From Rufibacter immobilis (lineage in GTDB: Bacteria > Bacteroidota > Bacteroidia > Cytophagales > Hymenobacteraceae): a DNA stretch of 64,000 nt. Location: positions 248,001 through 312,000 of the forward strand of contig NZ_RJJE01000009.1 of assembly GCF_003721565.1 (NCBI RefSeq), written 5' to 3'. The notes below the pieces were generated by a model. That model made no database searches. It was not told the origin of the DNA and worked only from the letters and a program-made list of their open reading frames with translations. Made by a program: the position numbers and the translations under genes. Of this stretch, positions 42,854-50,568 are shown in pieces (within the stretch, counting starts at the first letter, position 1; each line of letters starts with the position of its first letter).

Positions 42854-42893
42854 TGCGTTTAGCGGCTCTTTTTCCGGAAACAGGGCCAAAACA
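42854..42893. repeat. Degenerate palindrome copy directly after yigZ
   Basis: TGCGTTTAGCGGCTCTTTTT with GGAAACAGGGCCAAAACA, adjoining the yigZ TAG. Confidence 0.7.
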
Positions 42894-42969
42894 AGTTCAT
42901 CGTTCAGCGGCCGGTTTACGTAATAGGCCCATTCCGCAAGTTTAATCCATCCAATCTCCGTACCGTTAC

Positions 42970-44094
42970 ATGCGCCTCACTCCTTCGCCCAAACTACCTT
43001 CCAAAAGCATCTTAGACCGAAGCGTGGGCCAGAAGCCCGGTTCGCTCTCCGTGTCAGCGGATGCGCTCACACCTAGACTGTTCCTTGTTTCCTTTGACCA
43101 GGACTATTATGAGGCGCTGGAGTTCACGGACTATGATTTGTTGATGGAGGCTTTCCGGAGCGCTCCGCAGGCCCGCCACTGGATAGACGTGCGCGGTTAC
43201 GGCAACGTGCCCCTGCTGGAACGCATCATGGCCGATTTCCAGATCCACCCGCTGCAGATGGAAGACGTGATCAATGATTACCAGCGGCCCAAGGTGGAGG
43301 AAGGTCCCAACGGACTGTTCATTGTCTCCCGCATGATCGCGTTCCTGCCTGACCATACCCTGGACGATGACCAGCTCTCCATCTTCACCGGAGACAACTA
43401 CGTGCTCACTTTCCAAAGCGATTACGAAGACTGCCTGGACAGCCTGCGCGAGCGGATACGAGTGGGCAAAGGCTCCATCAGGAAGAAACCCGTCATGTAC
43501 CTGGCCTACGCCATGCTGGACGTTACCCTGGACTACTATTTTCCGGCCATGGCCCAACTGGGCGAATACGCCGAGGAACTGGAAGACTGTCTGTTTGAGC
43601 AACCTAGCAAGCAGCTCCTGAGCCAGATTCTGGACCTGAAGCGCGTGGTAGTCAAGATCAGGCGCATTGTCTGGCCCGAGCGCGACAAGATCAACGAAAT
43701 TCTGCGCCTGGACGAGAGCGTGGTGCCCCAGGACCTCAAGATCTACTTCAAAGATCTTTATGACCACGCCATCCAGCTCATAGACCTCATAGACAACTAC
43801 CGCGAGACCACCAGCAGCCTCACCGATCTGTACCTTTCCAACGTGAGCAACCGCATGAACGAGGTCATGAAGGTATTGACCATCATCTCTACGGTGTTCA
43901 TCCCCTTAAGCTTTATTGTGGGTCTGTACGGCATGAACTTTTCCCGTGAGAACCCAGACGGCAGCCTCAATCCCTTGAACATGCCAGAACTGTACCAGCC
44001 CTACGGTTACGTGACGCTGCTGGGCTTTATGGCGCTGGTGGTGGCGGGCATGGTTTATTACTTCTACCGCAAGGGCTGGCTTTCCAAAGATTAA
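42970..44094 (+). CDS. corA: Magnesium/cobalt transporter CorA
   Basis: A 374-residue CorA channel: large cytoplasmic alpha/beta and helical domain, then two C-terminal transmembrane helices with the selectivity motif GMN at residues 321-323 (LYGMNFSREN). The pore helix sequence ISTVFIPLSFIVGLYGMNF is split over residues 306-324. It forms a pentameric Mg2+ uptake channel. No Mg riboswitch-like leader was noticed in the 116-base gap upstream. Confidence 0.94.
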   Translation: MRLTPSPKLPSKSILDRSVGQKPGSLSVSADALTPRLFLVSFDQDYYEALEFTDYDLLMEAFRSAPQARHWIDVRGYGNVPLLERIMADFQIHPLQMEDVINDYQRPKVEEGPNGLFIVSRMIAFLPDHTLDDDQLSIFTGDNYVLTFQSDYEDCLDSLRERIRVGKGSIRKKPVMYLAYAMLDVTLDYYFPAMAQLGEYAEELEDCLFEQPSKQLLSQILDLKRVVVKIRRIVWPERDKINEILRLDESVVPQDLKIYFKDLYDHAIQLIDLIDNYRETTSSLTDLYLSNVSNRMNEVMKVLTIISTVFIPLSFIVGLYGMNFSRENPDGSLNPLNMPELYQPYGYVTLLGFMALVVAGMVYYFYRKGWLSKD

Positions 44095-44177
44095 CCCCGC
44101 CTACTTTCCTTTCCCCCTTTCATGCGGCCAATGAGGCTCACTGTGCTTTGTGCACTTATTAAGCCGAAGGCAAAAGT

Positions 44178-45623
44178 TTACAAAGCCCCCTCTGTAGTGC
44201 TGGCGGCCAGATTTCCGGCGGCCCACAGCAGGTTGTATTTAGCTTTGCCGTACTTGCTTCTGAGCTCCAGGAGTTTGATCTGTTGGGTCAGCAGGTTCAT
44301 CTCCCGGGTATTGATCAGGAAGAGGGAACTCTCCCCGTTCTCAAACCGCTGCTGCTCCCCATTACGCATGAGGGTGTTATTAACAATAATCTGCTCCTGC
44401 AGCACAATCTGTTCTTCCAGCTGTTGCCGCTCATTATAGGCCGCCTGCACCTGGTTCTGGTTCTCCCGCGACGTCTGCTGCAACTGCATCTGCGCCGCGT
44501 TGATCTTGAGGCGAGTCACCTGCAGTTTCCCCCGTTCCTGCCGCAGGAAAAGAGGCAAACTGAAACTGGCACCCAGTTTATAGTTATTGGTGGCATAACT
44601 CCCTTCCAGCCATTGGGTACCTGCCGTGCCGCCCTTGCCAATCAAGTTATACTCCACATTCAGCTTGGGCAGCAACTTGTTCTGTGAAAACCGCCGGTCC
44701 ACCTCCAACTGCCTCAACTTCACCTGTAGCTTGATTACCTCTGGATGCCGTTCCTGAGCGTTTGCCAGCAGGTCGGTCAGTTCACCGGGCGAGATGGGCT
44801 CAAGGTCGGTGCCCGCCAGGGAGGGGGCCACTCCAGCTGGTATTTCCAAAGGCGTGTTGTTTTCCCCCCACAGGAAATTAGAGACCATGAGCGCGGAGTT
44901 TTGGCTCTCCACGCGGGCCTGCCCCAGCATAGCCAACCGGTTCTGCGCTTCTATGGCGGCTTCCACGGAGTCAATGGCTGCCAGATCGCCTTGGCGCACC
45001 CGCTCTTTCACCGCCTGCAGCCGCACCTGGGCCAATTGGTAACCTTGCTCCAGCAACTGCCATCGCTGGTGGGCATACGCCCAGTCCCAGTACGCTTTGG
45101 CGGCCTCCAGCAGCAGTTTGTTGATACTCTTCACGCGGTCAGCCTCCGCTAGTTCCTGGGCCTGTCTCGCCTGCTGCAGCGTTGCCCGTCGTTCGTCTAT
45201 CAGGAGGCCCTGCCCCAGTGGAACCGAAATCCCGACATAACTTAGGCCGTCCCGCGAGGTTACGTTCTCCGGATTGACGTTTGCCCCCACATTGCGCTCA
45301 TGCCCGGCTTTGAGTTCTCCCACCCAGAGCGGCACCTTCAGGACGTTATCCCAGAGGGTGAAGTAATTTTTTCCGCCCAGCTCCTTGTTGTAGAATTTGG
45401 AAGCCAGCACCGGGTCAAAGGCCCCGCGGGCCATGCGTATCTCCTGCAAGGCCTGCTCAGAGAGTTGCTGCGCCTGTCGGGCCACGGGGTGGTGCACCGC
45501 CATCTGGCCCATCAGGTCCTGGATGGTGAAGACCGCGGTGGAGTCTGCCGCCTGGGTTGCCCTACCGGCCAGCAACAGCAGCAAACCTGTCACCAGCCCG
45601 TAGCAAAAGTGCCTCCGTCTCAT
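44178..45623 (-). CDS. TolC family outer membrane efflux protein
   Basis: A 481-residue protein with a signal peptide (LVTGLLLLLAGRATQA) and two long heptad-rich helical repeats characteristic of TolC, such as VRQGDLAAIDSVEAAIEAQN and the late RFENGESSLFLINTREMNLL. It forms the outer membrane channel of a tripartite exporter. ATG 45623 overlaps the HlyD gene stop as ATGA; it is the last gene of the operon. Confidence 0.9.
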   Translation of the reverse strand: MRRRHFCYGLVTGLLLLLAGRATQAADSTAVFTIQDLMGQMAVHHPVARQAQQLSEQALQEIRMARGAFDPVLASKFYNKELGGKNYFTLWDNVLKVPLWVGELKAGHERNVGANVNPENVTSRDGLSYVGISVPLGQGLLIDERRATLQQARQAQELAEADRVKSINKLLLEAAKAYWDWAYAHQRWQLLEQGYQLAQVRLQAVKERVRQGDLAAIDSVEAAIEAQNRLAMLGQARVESQNSALMVSNFLWGENNTPLEIPAGVAPSLAGTDLEPISPGELTDLLANAQERHPEVIKLQVKLRQLEVDRRFSQNKLLPKLNVEYNLIGKGGTAGTQWLEGSYATNNYKLGASFSLPLFLRQERGKLQVTRLKINAAQMQLQQTSRENQNQVQAAYNERQQLEEQIVLQEQIIVNNTLMRNGEQQRFENGESSLFLINTREMNLLTQQIKLLELRSKYGKAKYNLLWAAGNLAASTTEGAL

Positions 45624-46990
45624 TTCTCGCCTCCTGTTCCTTTGTCTTTGCTTCCTTCTTTCGGCTCACTGTTCATGGGCATCACGTAATCTGGCGGGAA
45701 GGCGTTCAGCTGCCGCCATAGTTCATACCAGATGGGCACGTCATTGAGCATGGCCCAGCCATAGGCCCCCGAACCTACCCGAATGGCTTCGGGCCACGGG
45801 TTGCTGCTAGGGTCCGGCACTACCAGAATGCGGTATTTGCCCTGGCTGTCTATGTTGTCAATCACGGCCACCTTAGCCCCAAACGTCCCGAAGCCCACAT
45901 TAGGCCATCCGGAGAACACCAGCGCGGGCCACCCTTCAAACTGAAGACGCACCTTGCGCCCCACCTCCAGCAGCGGGATGTCAATAGGATCTACGTACAG
46001 CTGCACCGCCAACTCCGGATTGGCCGGCATAATGCTACAGATGGCCTCCCCTTCTTTGATGGTTTCGCCAATCCCTGCCTTGAGCGCCCGCACCACATAC
46101 CCGTCCTGCGGTGCAGTTACTTGGTAAAAGGAATTCCGGATCTGGGTATTGGCGTATTCATTCTCCATCTTGGAGATTTCCCCTTTGGTATCATTGATGT
46201 AGGCCTGCGTGGAGTTGAGATCTGAGCGTGCCTTGGAGATTTTGTCCTGGTATTCCGCTTCCAGCGAAGACAGCTCAATACGGGCGTTTTGCTGCTCATT
46301 TCGGCTGATGTTGAGTTTGTTCTGCGTGCTCAGACGCTTTGCCTGCACTTCCTGGAACTTAAGCCGGCGGCTTTCCAGCTCGGTTAAGGACTTCAGCCCC
46401 TGCTCATAGAGTTTCTCCTGGCGGGCGTACTGCGCCTGGGCCACCTCGTACTCGGCGTTGATGGCCACCAGGTCAGCGCTGTCGCTCTGCACTTTCAGGT
46501 AAGCCTGGCGGGTTTTGTTGCGGGCCTTCTGCAAACTGAACTGCAACCCTTCCTGCAGCGCCTTAATCTGATTGGTCAGTGCTTCCGCCTTGGCTTGGGT
46601 GGCCGACATGCTTCCTCCCTTTGCCTGCAACTGTTCCTGCATCCGGTTGAGCAACTGTGGGTCAAAGTACTTCTCCTTCACCTCAGACAACACCACCAGC
46701 GTATCGCCTTTCTTCACTTTCTGGCCTTCCTGCACCTGCCATTGCTCAATGCGGCCGGCAATGGTGCTATGCACCGTCTGCGGACGGTCCTGCGGCTGCA
46801 GAGTGGTGACCGACCCTGCGGAACGGATGTTCTGCGTCCAGGGGAACAGGGAGAAGATGAACAGTAACCCAAACAACGCCACGCTCCAGTAGGCCATCAC
46901 CTTGGCCAGACGGGGTTTGCTCACCAATTGGAAGGAGTTGAACTGCTCCCAGGTGTGCGGGAGCGGATGGTTAGAAGTTTGCTTTGCCAT
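45620..46990 (-). CDS. HlyD family periplasmic adaptor
   Basis: A 456-residue membrane fusion protein: one N-terminal transmembrane helix (VALFGLLFIFSLFPW), a lipoyl-like half (GRIEQWQVQEGQKVKKGDTL), long coiled coils at about residues 130-290, and the returning lipoyl half (APQDGYVVRALKAGIGETIK). It bridges the inner membrane ABC protein and TolC. Its start overlaps the ABC gene stop by one base (TAATG), so translation is coupled. Confidence 0.9.
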   Translation of the reverse strand: MAKQTSNHPLPHTWEQFNSFQLVSKPRLAKVMAYWSVALFGLLFIFSLFPWTQNIRSAGSVTTLQPQDRPQTVHSTIAGRIEQWQVQEGQKVKKGDTLVVLSEVKEKYFDPQLLNRMQEQLQAKGGSMSATQAKAEALTNQIKALQEGLQFSLQKARNKTRQAYLKVQSDSADLVAINAEYEVAQAQYARQEKLYEQGLKSLTELESRRLKFQEVQAKRLSTQNKLNISRNEQQNARIELSSLEAEYQDKISKARSDLNSTQAYINDTKGEISKMENEYANTQIRNSFYQVTAPQDGYVVRALKAGIGETIKEGEAICSIMPANPELAVQLYVDPIDIPLLEVGRKVRLQFEGWPALVFSGWPNVGFGTFGAKVAVIDNIDSQGKYRILVVPDPSSNPWPEAIRVGSGAYGWAMLNDVPIWYELWRQLNAFPPDYVMPMNSEPKEGSKDKGTGGEK

Positions 46991-48714
46991 TACACAATAT
47001 TGTTTAGCTCCTCTGGAGTTGCTCTTTCACTTACTAATTCCTTTACCACCCTCCCATCTTGCAACAGGGCCACCCAGTTGCAGAGACGCATGATACTTGG
47101 GTCATTGGAGATGAGAATCACGGTCCAGGCTATTTCAGAATTGACCAGACGTTTGGCAATCCGTTCCCGGAGGGTATTCTTCACCGAGGACAGGAAATTG
47201 TCCAGCAGCAGCAGCTTGGGTTTGCGGGCGATGCTGCGGGCCAAGGCCAGTCGCTGCAGAACGCCTTCGGGCACTCCGGGGGAGTAGCTATGGATCACCG
47301 TATGAAGTCCTTCCGGCTGCGCTTGGATATAATTGGAGAGTTCCACCATCTCCAGCGCCCACAGCACATCATCCAGTTTCACGTCAGGCTGCCCCATAGT
47401 GATGTTCTCCAGGATAGTTCCTTCAAACAGGCGGCCCGGCAAGAGGTAAAAGCCAATCTGCTCATGCACAACCTCAGGGTCATAATCGCGCAGCGAAAGA
47501 CCATTGAATACTACCGTTCCTTCGAACTCAGTATGGATACCGGCCATAATCTGGAGCAAGGTAGACCTACCGGCTTCCTCAGAACCCGCTAGGCAAATCT
47601 TGTCGCCGGCCAAGATGGAAAGATTCACGCCCTGCAAGGCCGGTTTCTTAGCGCCGGCGTACCGGAAGGCCACGTCTTTCAGCTGCACGGAAATTGCCTG
47701 GTGCTGGGCCGGAAGCTCTCTTGACAGCCCCTTGTTCTCTTCCATGGGCAGGTCTGTGACGCCACCCAGTTTTTCCAGGCTGGTTAAGACATCATATACC
47801 ACATCCAGTTTCACCAGCAGTTTCTCCACCGCATTTATGATCAGGATGATGATGATCTCTGAGGCCACAAACTGCCCCAGGTTAATTTCCTGGTTTACCA
47901 GGAGCAAACTACCCATGAGCAACAGACCAGCCGTGATCACGGTTTTAAAGCCTACAAACCCAATGTACTGGGTAATCAACACTTTAAAATGCGCCTCCCT
48001 GGCCTTTATGTAACCAGAGGTATAATAGTCGGTCTTTTCCAGCGACAGTTTTTCATTGGAGGCCGATTTGAACACCATTATGTTACGGGCCATCTCTTCC
48101 AGCCAGTGCACCAGCCGGTACTTGTATTTAGATTCCTCCAGACTGGTGCGCATGCCTTTGGGGCTGGTGAGCCGCAGGATCAGGAAGAGCAGCAGAATGA
48201 GCACCAGACCAAAGAAGATAAAGTAGGAATGGTAGAAGGAAAGCAGGATTAGCCCGAACAAAATCTGGATGGCGGCCGCCGAGAAATCGGTGAGCATCTT
48301 GGCCAACCCTTTCTGGAGCGAGATCACGTCAAAGAACCGGTTCATCATCTCGGGCAGGTTGTGGGCCCCCAGTTGATTGCTCTTGATCTTGGTGAGGTGC
48401 GTGGCAAACTGAAAGGCTTTGGTGGCGAAGATGCGCTGTTGGATATGCTCCACCAGCGAAAGCTGCATCACCTGCAACCCTCCCACTACCAGCACGCCTA
48501 CCACTATGAAAAAAATAAGTACCGAAACGGAGGTAACCAACTGCCCCCCGGAGACAAACCCGATGAGGCTCTGAATACCCAGCGGCAACGACAGGTTCAC
48601 GATGCCTGAAAAAATAGCGTACAGATAGATGTAGCCAATCACTTTCCGCTCAGAGGACAGTAATTCCACAAACCTCCTGAAGGGACTGGGCTTACCAGAT
48701 GCTTGTTGTGCCAT
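46990..48714 (-). CDS. ABC exporter-like protein with degenerate ATPase motifs
   Basis: A 574-residue half-transporter: six-helix exporter membrane domain (about residues 1-310), then a nucleotide-binding domain. All hallmark motifs are altered. Walker A reads GSEEAGRST at residues 377-385 (Arg383 instead of Lys); the Q-loop Gln is Leu (IGFYLLPGRLF); LSGGQ is replaced by VPEGV before LQRLALAR; Walker B ends LLLLDN (Asn506 instead of the catalytic Glu); the H-switch is ISND (Asn537). No C39 peptidase domain precedes it. It is genetically coupled to HlyD and TolC, so it may be a structural or regulated component rather than a normal ATP-driven pump. The reading frame is intact. Confidence 0.85.
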   Translation of the reverse strand: MAQQASGKPSPFRRFVELLSSERKVIGYIYLYAIFSGIVNLSLPLGIQSLIGFVSGGQLVTSVSVLIFFIVVGVLVVGGLQVMQLSLVEHIQQRIFATKAFQFATHLTKIKSNQLGAHNLPEMMNRFFDVISLQKGLAKMLTDFSAAAIQILFGLILLSFYHSYFIFFGLVLILLLFLILRLTSPKGMRTSLEESKYKYRLVHWLEEMARNIMVFKSASNEKLSLEKTDYYTSGYIKAREAHFKVLITQYIGFVGFKTVITAGLLLMGSLLLVNQEINLGQFVASEIIIILIINAVEKLLVKLDVVYDVLTSLEKLGGVTDLPMEENKGLSRELPAQHQAISVQLKDVAFRYAGAKKPALQGVNLSILAGDKICLAGSEEAGRSTLLQIMAGIHTEFEGTVVFNGLSLRDYDPEVVHEQIGFYLLPGRLFEGTILENITMGQPDVKLDDVLWALEMVELSNYIQAQPEGLHTVIHSYSPGVPEGVLQRLALARSIARKPKLLLLDNFLSSVKNTLRERIAKRLVNSEIAWTVILISNDPSIMRLCNWVALLQDGRVVKELVSERATPEELNNIV

Positions 48715-48719
48715 GTGTG

Positions 48720-49433
48720 TTAAAGACTAGCGCCTACCGTAGAGGCTTCTTTTGAAAGGGAACTAAACGCCAGATGATTGAGGAAACCCACTAAGGTGTT
48801 CTCACCGGTGCTCTCCAGTCTCACTTCTGTGAGGGAAGGCAGGTGCTGCGCGAAGAACAGGTGCTTGCGCGCGGCTTCAAACAGCGTGCTCACCAACGCA
48901 TGCGGAAAAGGATAGACCGGATTTATCTCCAGCACCACCAGAGAAATCTTATGGCAAAGGTTCTTGTAGTCCTGGAACAAACCGGCTTTGTTGTCGGTGT
49001 CTACCTCTTTGGTGAGATAGGCTTTAGAGGCCTCAAGCACCACTATTCTGCCCAGCGCCTGTACATCTACATTCGCTTCCAGCGGCTCACTGCCATGGCT
49101 CCCGGCCAGAATCCGGATGAACGTCCTGAGCTTTTCAGCAGCATCGGCCACATGATGGGTGTGGTAACTAATCCGGTAATCGAGCCAGTTCCAGTACCAC
49201 GACACTAGGTAGAGCAGCAGTTTGTGCTTGTTCTCAAAATACCGGTACACCGATGCCTCTGTGGACGTGATGTGCTGCGCCAGCTTTTTGAAGGTGAAAT
49301 GCTCAAAGCCCAGTTCATCAATCAACCTAATGCTCTCTCTCACAATGGTTCTGCCTAGTTCCGTCTGTTCCGGATCCCGCAAGAAGAGCTTCCCGTTTAA
49401 CTCAATCCTTATAGTAGCGCTCATGAAGTTCAA
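48720..49433 (-). CDS. TetR/AcrR family regulator of the export operon
   Basis: A 237-residue regulator with a helix-turn-helix at about residues 25-75 (FTFKKLAQHITSTEASVYRY, FENKHKLLLYLVSWYW) and a helical ligand domain. It is the first gene of the minus-strand operon, five bases before the ABC gene, so it probably controls its own transcript together with abc-hlyD-tolC. ATG 49424 is an alternative start. A ligand cannot be inferred. Confidence 0.86.
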   Translation of the reverse strand: MNFMSATIRIELNGKLFLRDPEQTELGRTIVRESIRLIDELGFEHFTFKKLAQHITSTEASVYRYFENKHKLLLYLVSWYWNWLDYRISYHTHHVADAAEKLRTFIRILAGSHGSEPLEANVDVQALGRIVVLEASKAYLTKEVDTDNKAGLFQDYKNLCHKISLVVLEINPVYPFPHALVSTLFEAARKHLFFAQHLPSLTEVRLESTGENTLVGFLNHLAFSSLSKEASTVGASL

Positions 49434-49594
49434 TTACCGTAATACTTGCAGCAAATATACTAATGTAATTACATATAATAGCAATACTATCATAAACATT
49501 ACTTTCACTTCTATAGTTCATCCGGTTGTATGCAAGAGACTACGTGCGCATTGGTTTATGCCAATTGAAGTGTTCCACAAGAGAACCAGCCTTA

Positions 49595-49644
49595 TTTCTG
49601 CGTTTAGGGGCTGTTTTTCTGAAAACAGCCCCTAAACGCAGAAA
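49595..49644. repeat. GCGTTTAGGGGC palindrome with TTTCT/AGAAA extension
   Basis: TTTCTGCGTTTAGGGGCTGT pairs with ACAGCCCCTAAACGCAGAAA; five bases outside the core match on both sides. Confidence 0.92.
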
Positions 49645-49707
49645 CTGGACAATCCATGAATACACCAACTATGGGCTGTTTAATCAGGCACAGATACTCT
49701 TAGCTTC

Positions 49708-49764
49708 TACATGAAAAAACCCCTGCAGAAAGCTTTCGCCTTCACTGCAGGGGTTTTTCATGTA
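49708..49764 (-). terminator. Terminator of the YceI gene
   Basis: ACATGAAAAAACCCCTGCAG pairs with CTGCAGGGGTTTTTCATGT around a 16-base loop, 14 bases past the stop of the minus-strand yceI gene. Confidence 0.85.
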
Positions 49765-49777
49765 AAAAAAGGTACGC

Positions 49778-50371
49778 TTATTTCTGAGCGACTAAATCAA
49801 CGTTCAGGTCAAACTCGTTGCTGATGGCTTTGTCGCCTAAGTTGTCAAAGAAAGAACCTGAACCGTATTTGATGTCATATTTGGTTCTGTCTACTTTGAT
49901 GTTGGCTTTGGCTTTGATTTGGTTACCGGCAAAAGTAACGGTAGCCGGGAATTGTACTGGTTTCTTAATGCCTTTGATGGTCAAATCACCGTTCACCAGG
50001 TATTGGCCTTTGGTTTTAGTAGGCGTTACTTTCGTGATTTGCAGGGTAGACTTAGGGAATTTGTCCGTGCCGAAGAAATCATCGTTTTTCAGGTGGCCCA
50101 CCAACTGCTGGTTGTATTTAGCATCGGTGATGTCTGTGCAGGTAATGGAGTTCATGTCAATCTCAAAGTAGCCGCCCAGGATGTTCTTGCCATCGCTGTT
50201 CAGTTTACCGTTAGCAATGCTGATAAGCCCGGTGTGCTCACCCGCTACCTTAGTACCTTTCCAGGTCACCTTAGACTGATTGTTCACTACTTTGTAGTCT
50301 ACTCCTTTGCCCGCGAAGGCAAATGTCACCAACGCTACCAGCGCTGCCAGGACAGTGTTTCTTAGTTTCAT
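49778..50371 (-). CDS. YceI family lipid-binding protein
   Basis: A 197-residue periplasmic lipocalin-like protein: signal peptide (MKLRNTVLAALVALVTFAFA), then SKVTWKGTKVAGEHTGLI, GGYFEIDMNSITCTD, GHLKNDDFFGTDKFPKSTLQ and GDLTIKGIKKPVQFPATVTF, all characteristic of YceI. These bind isoprenoid chains or amides; the physiological ligand is unknown. Single-gene unit with its own terminator and an upstream palindrome. Confidence 0.92.
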   Translation of the reverse strand: MKLRNTVLAALVALVTFAFAGKGVDYKVVNNQSKVTWKGTKVAGEHTGLISIANGKLNSDGKNILGGYFEIDMNSITCTDITDAKYNQQLVGHLKNDDFFGTDKFPKSTLQITKVTPTKTKGQYLVNGDLTIKGIKKPVQFPATVTFAGNQIKAKANIKVDRTKYDIKYGSGSFFDNLGDKAISNEFDLNVDLVAQK

Positions 50372-50501
50372 TTTTGCTTTTACTTATGGTTAAGTGATGC
50401 AAATGTATAAACAAATAATGTATATACATATGTTAGCGATAAAATTTTTCTCCTCCTCAAAATGAGCTTCTCTCCCGCTCTTTGAAGCAACCCAGCAAAA
50501 A

Positions 50502-50561
50502 AGCGTTTCCTGCGTTTAGGGGCTGTTTTTGGAAAAACAGCCCCTAAACGCAGGAAACGCT
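50502..50561. repeat. Longest palindrome copy: 29-bp perfect stem, 10-base extension
   Basis: AGCGTTTCCT precedes the core and AGGAAACGCT follows it, so all 29 positions pair around GG. It lies eight bases after the stop of the convergent-side 908-residue gene and upstream of yceI. Confidence 0.95.
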
Positions 50562-50568
50562 CCCGGCC

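Larger units (their letters stand above)
49434..49777. other. Intergenic region upstream of the TetR operon
   Basis: About 150 AT-rich bases next to the tetR start (likely operon promoter and operator), then a palindrome copy at 49595-49644 and the YceI terminator at 49708-49764. No gene seen. Confidence 0.6.

Noticed and set aside
44178-49433. Bacteriocin or peptide export cluster
   Set aside because: The ABC protein has no C39 peptidase domain and no leader-peptide precursor or modification gene was found nearby.
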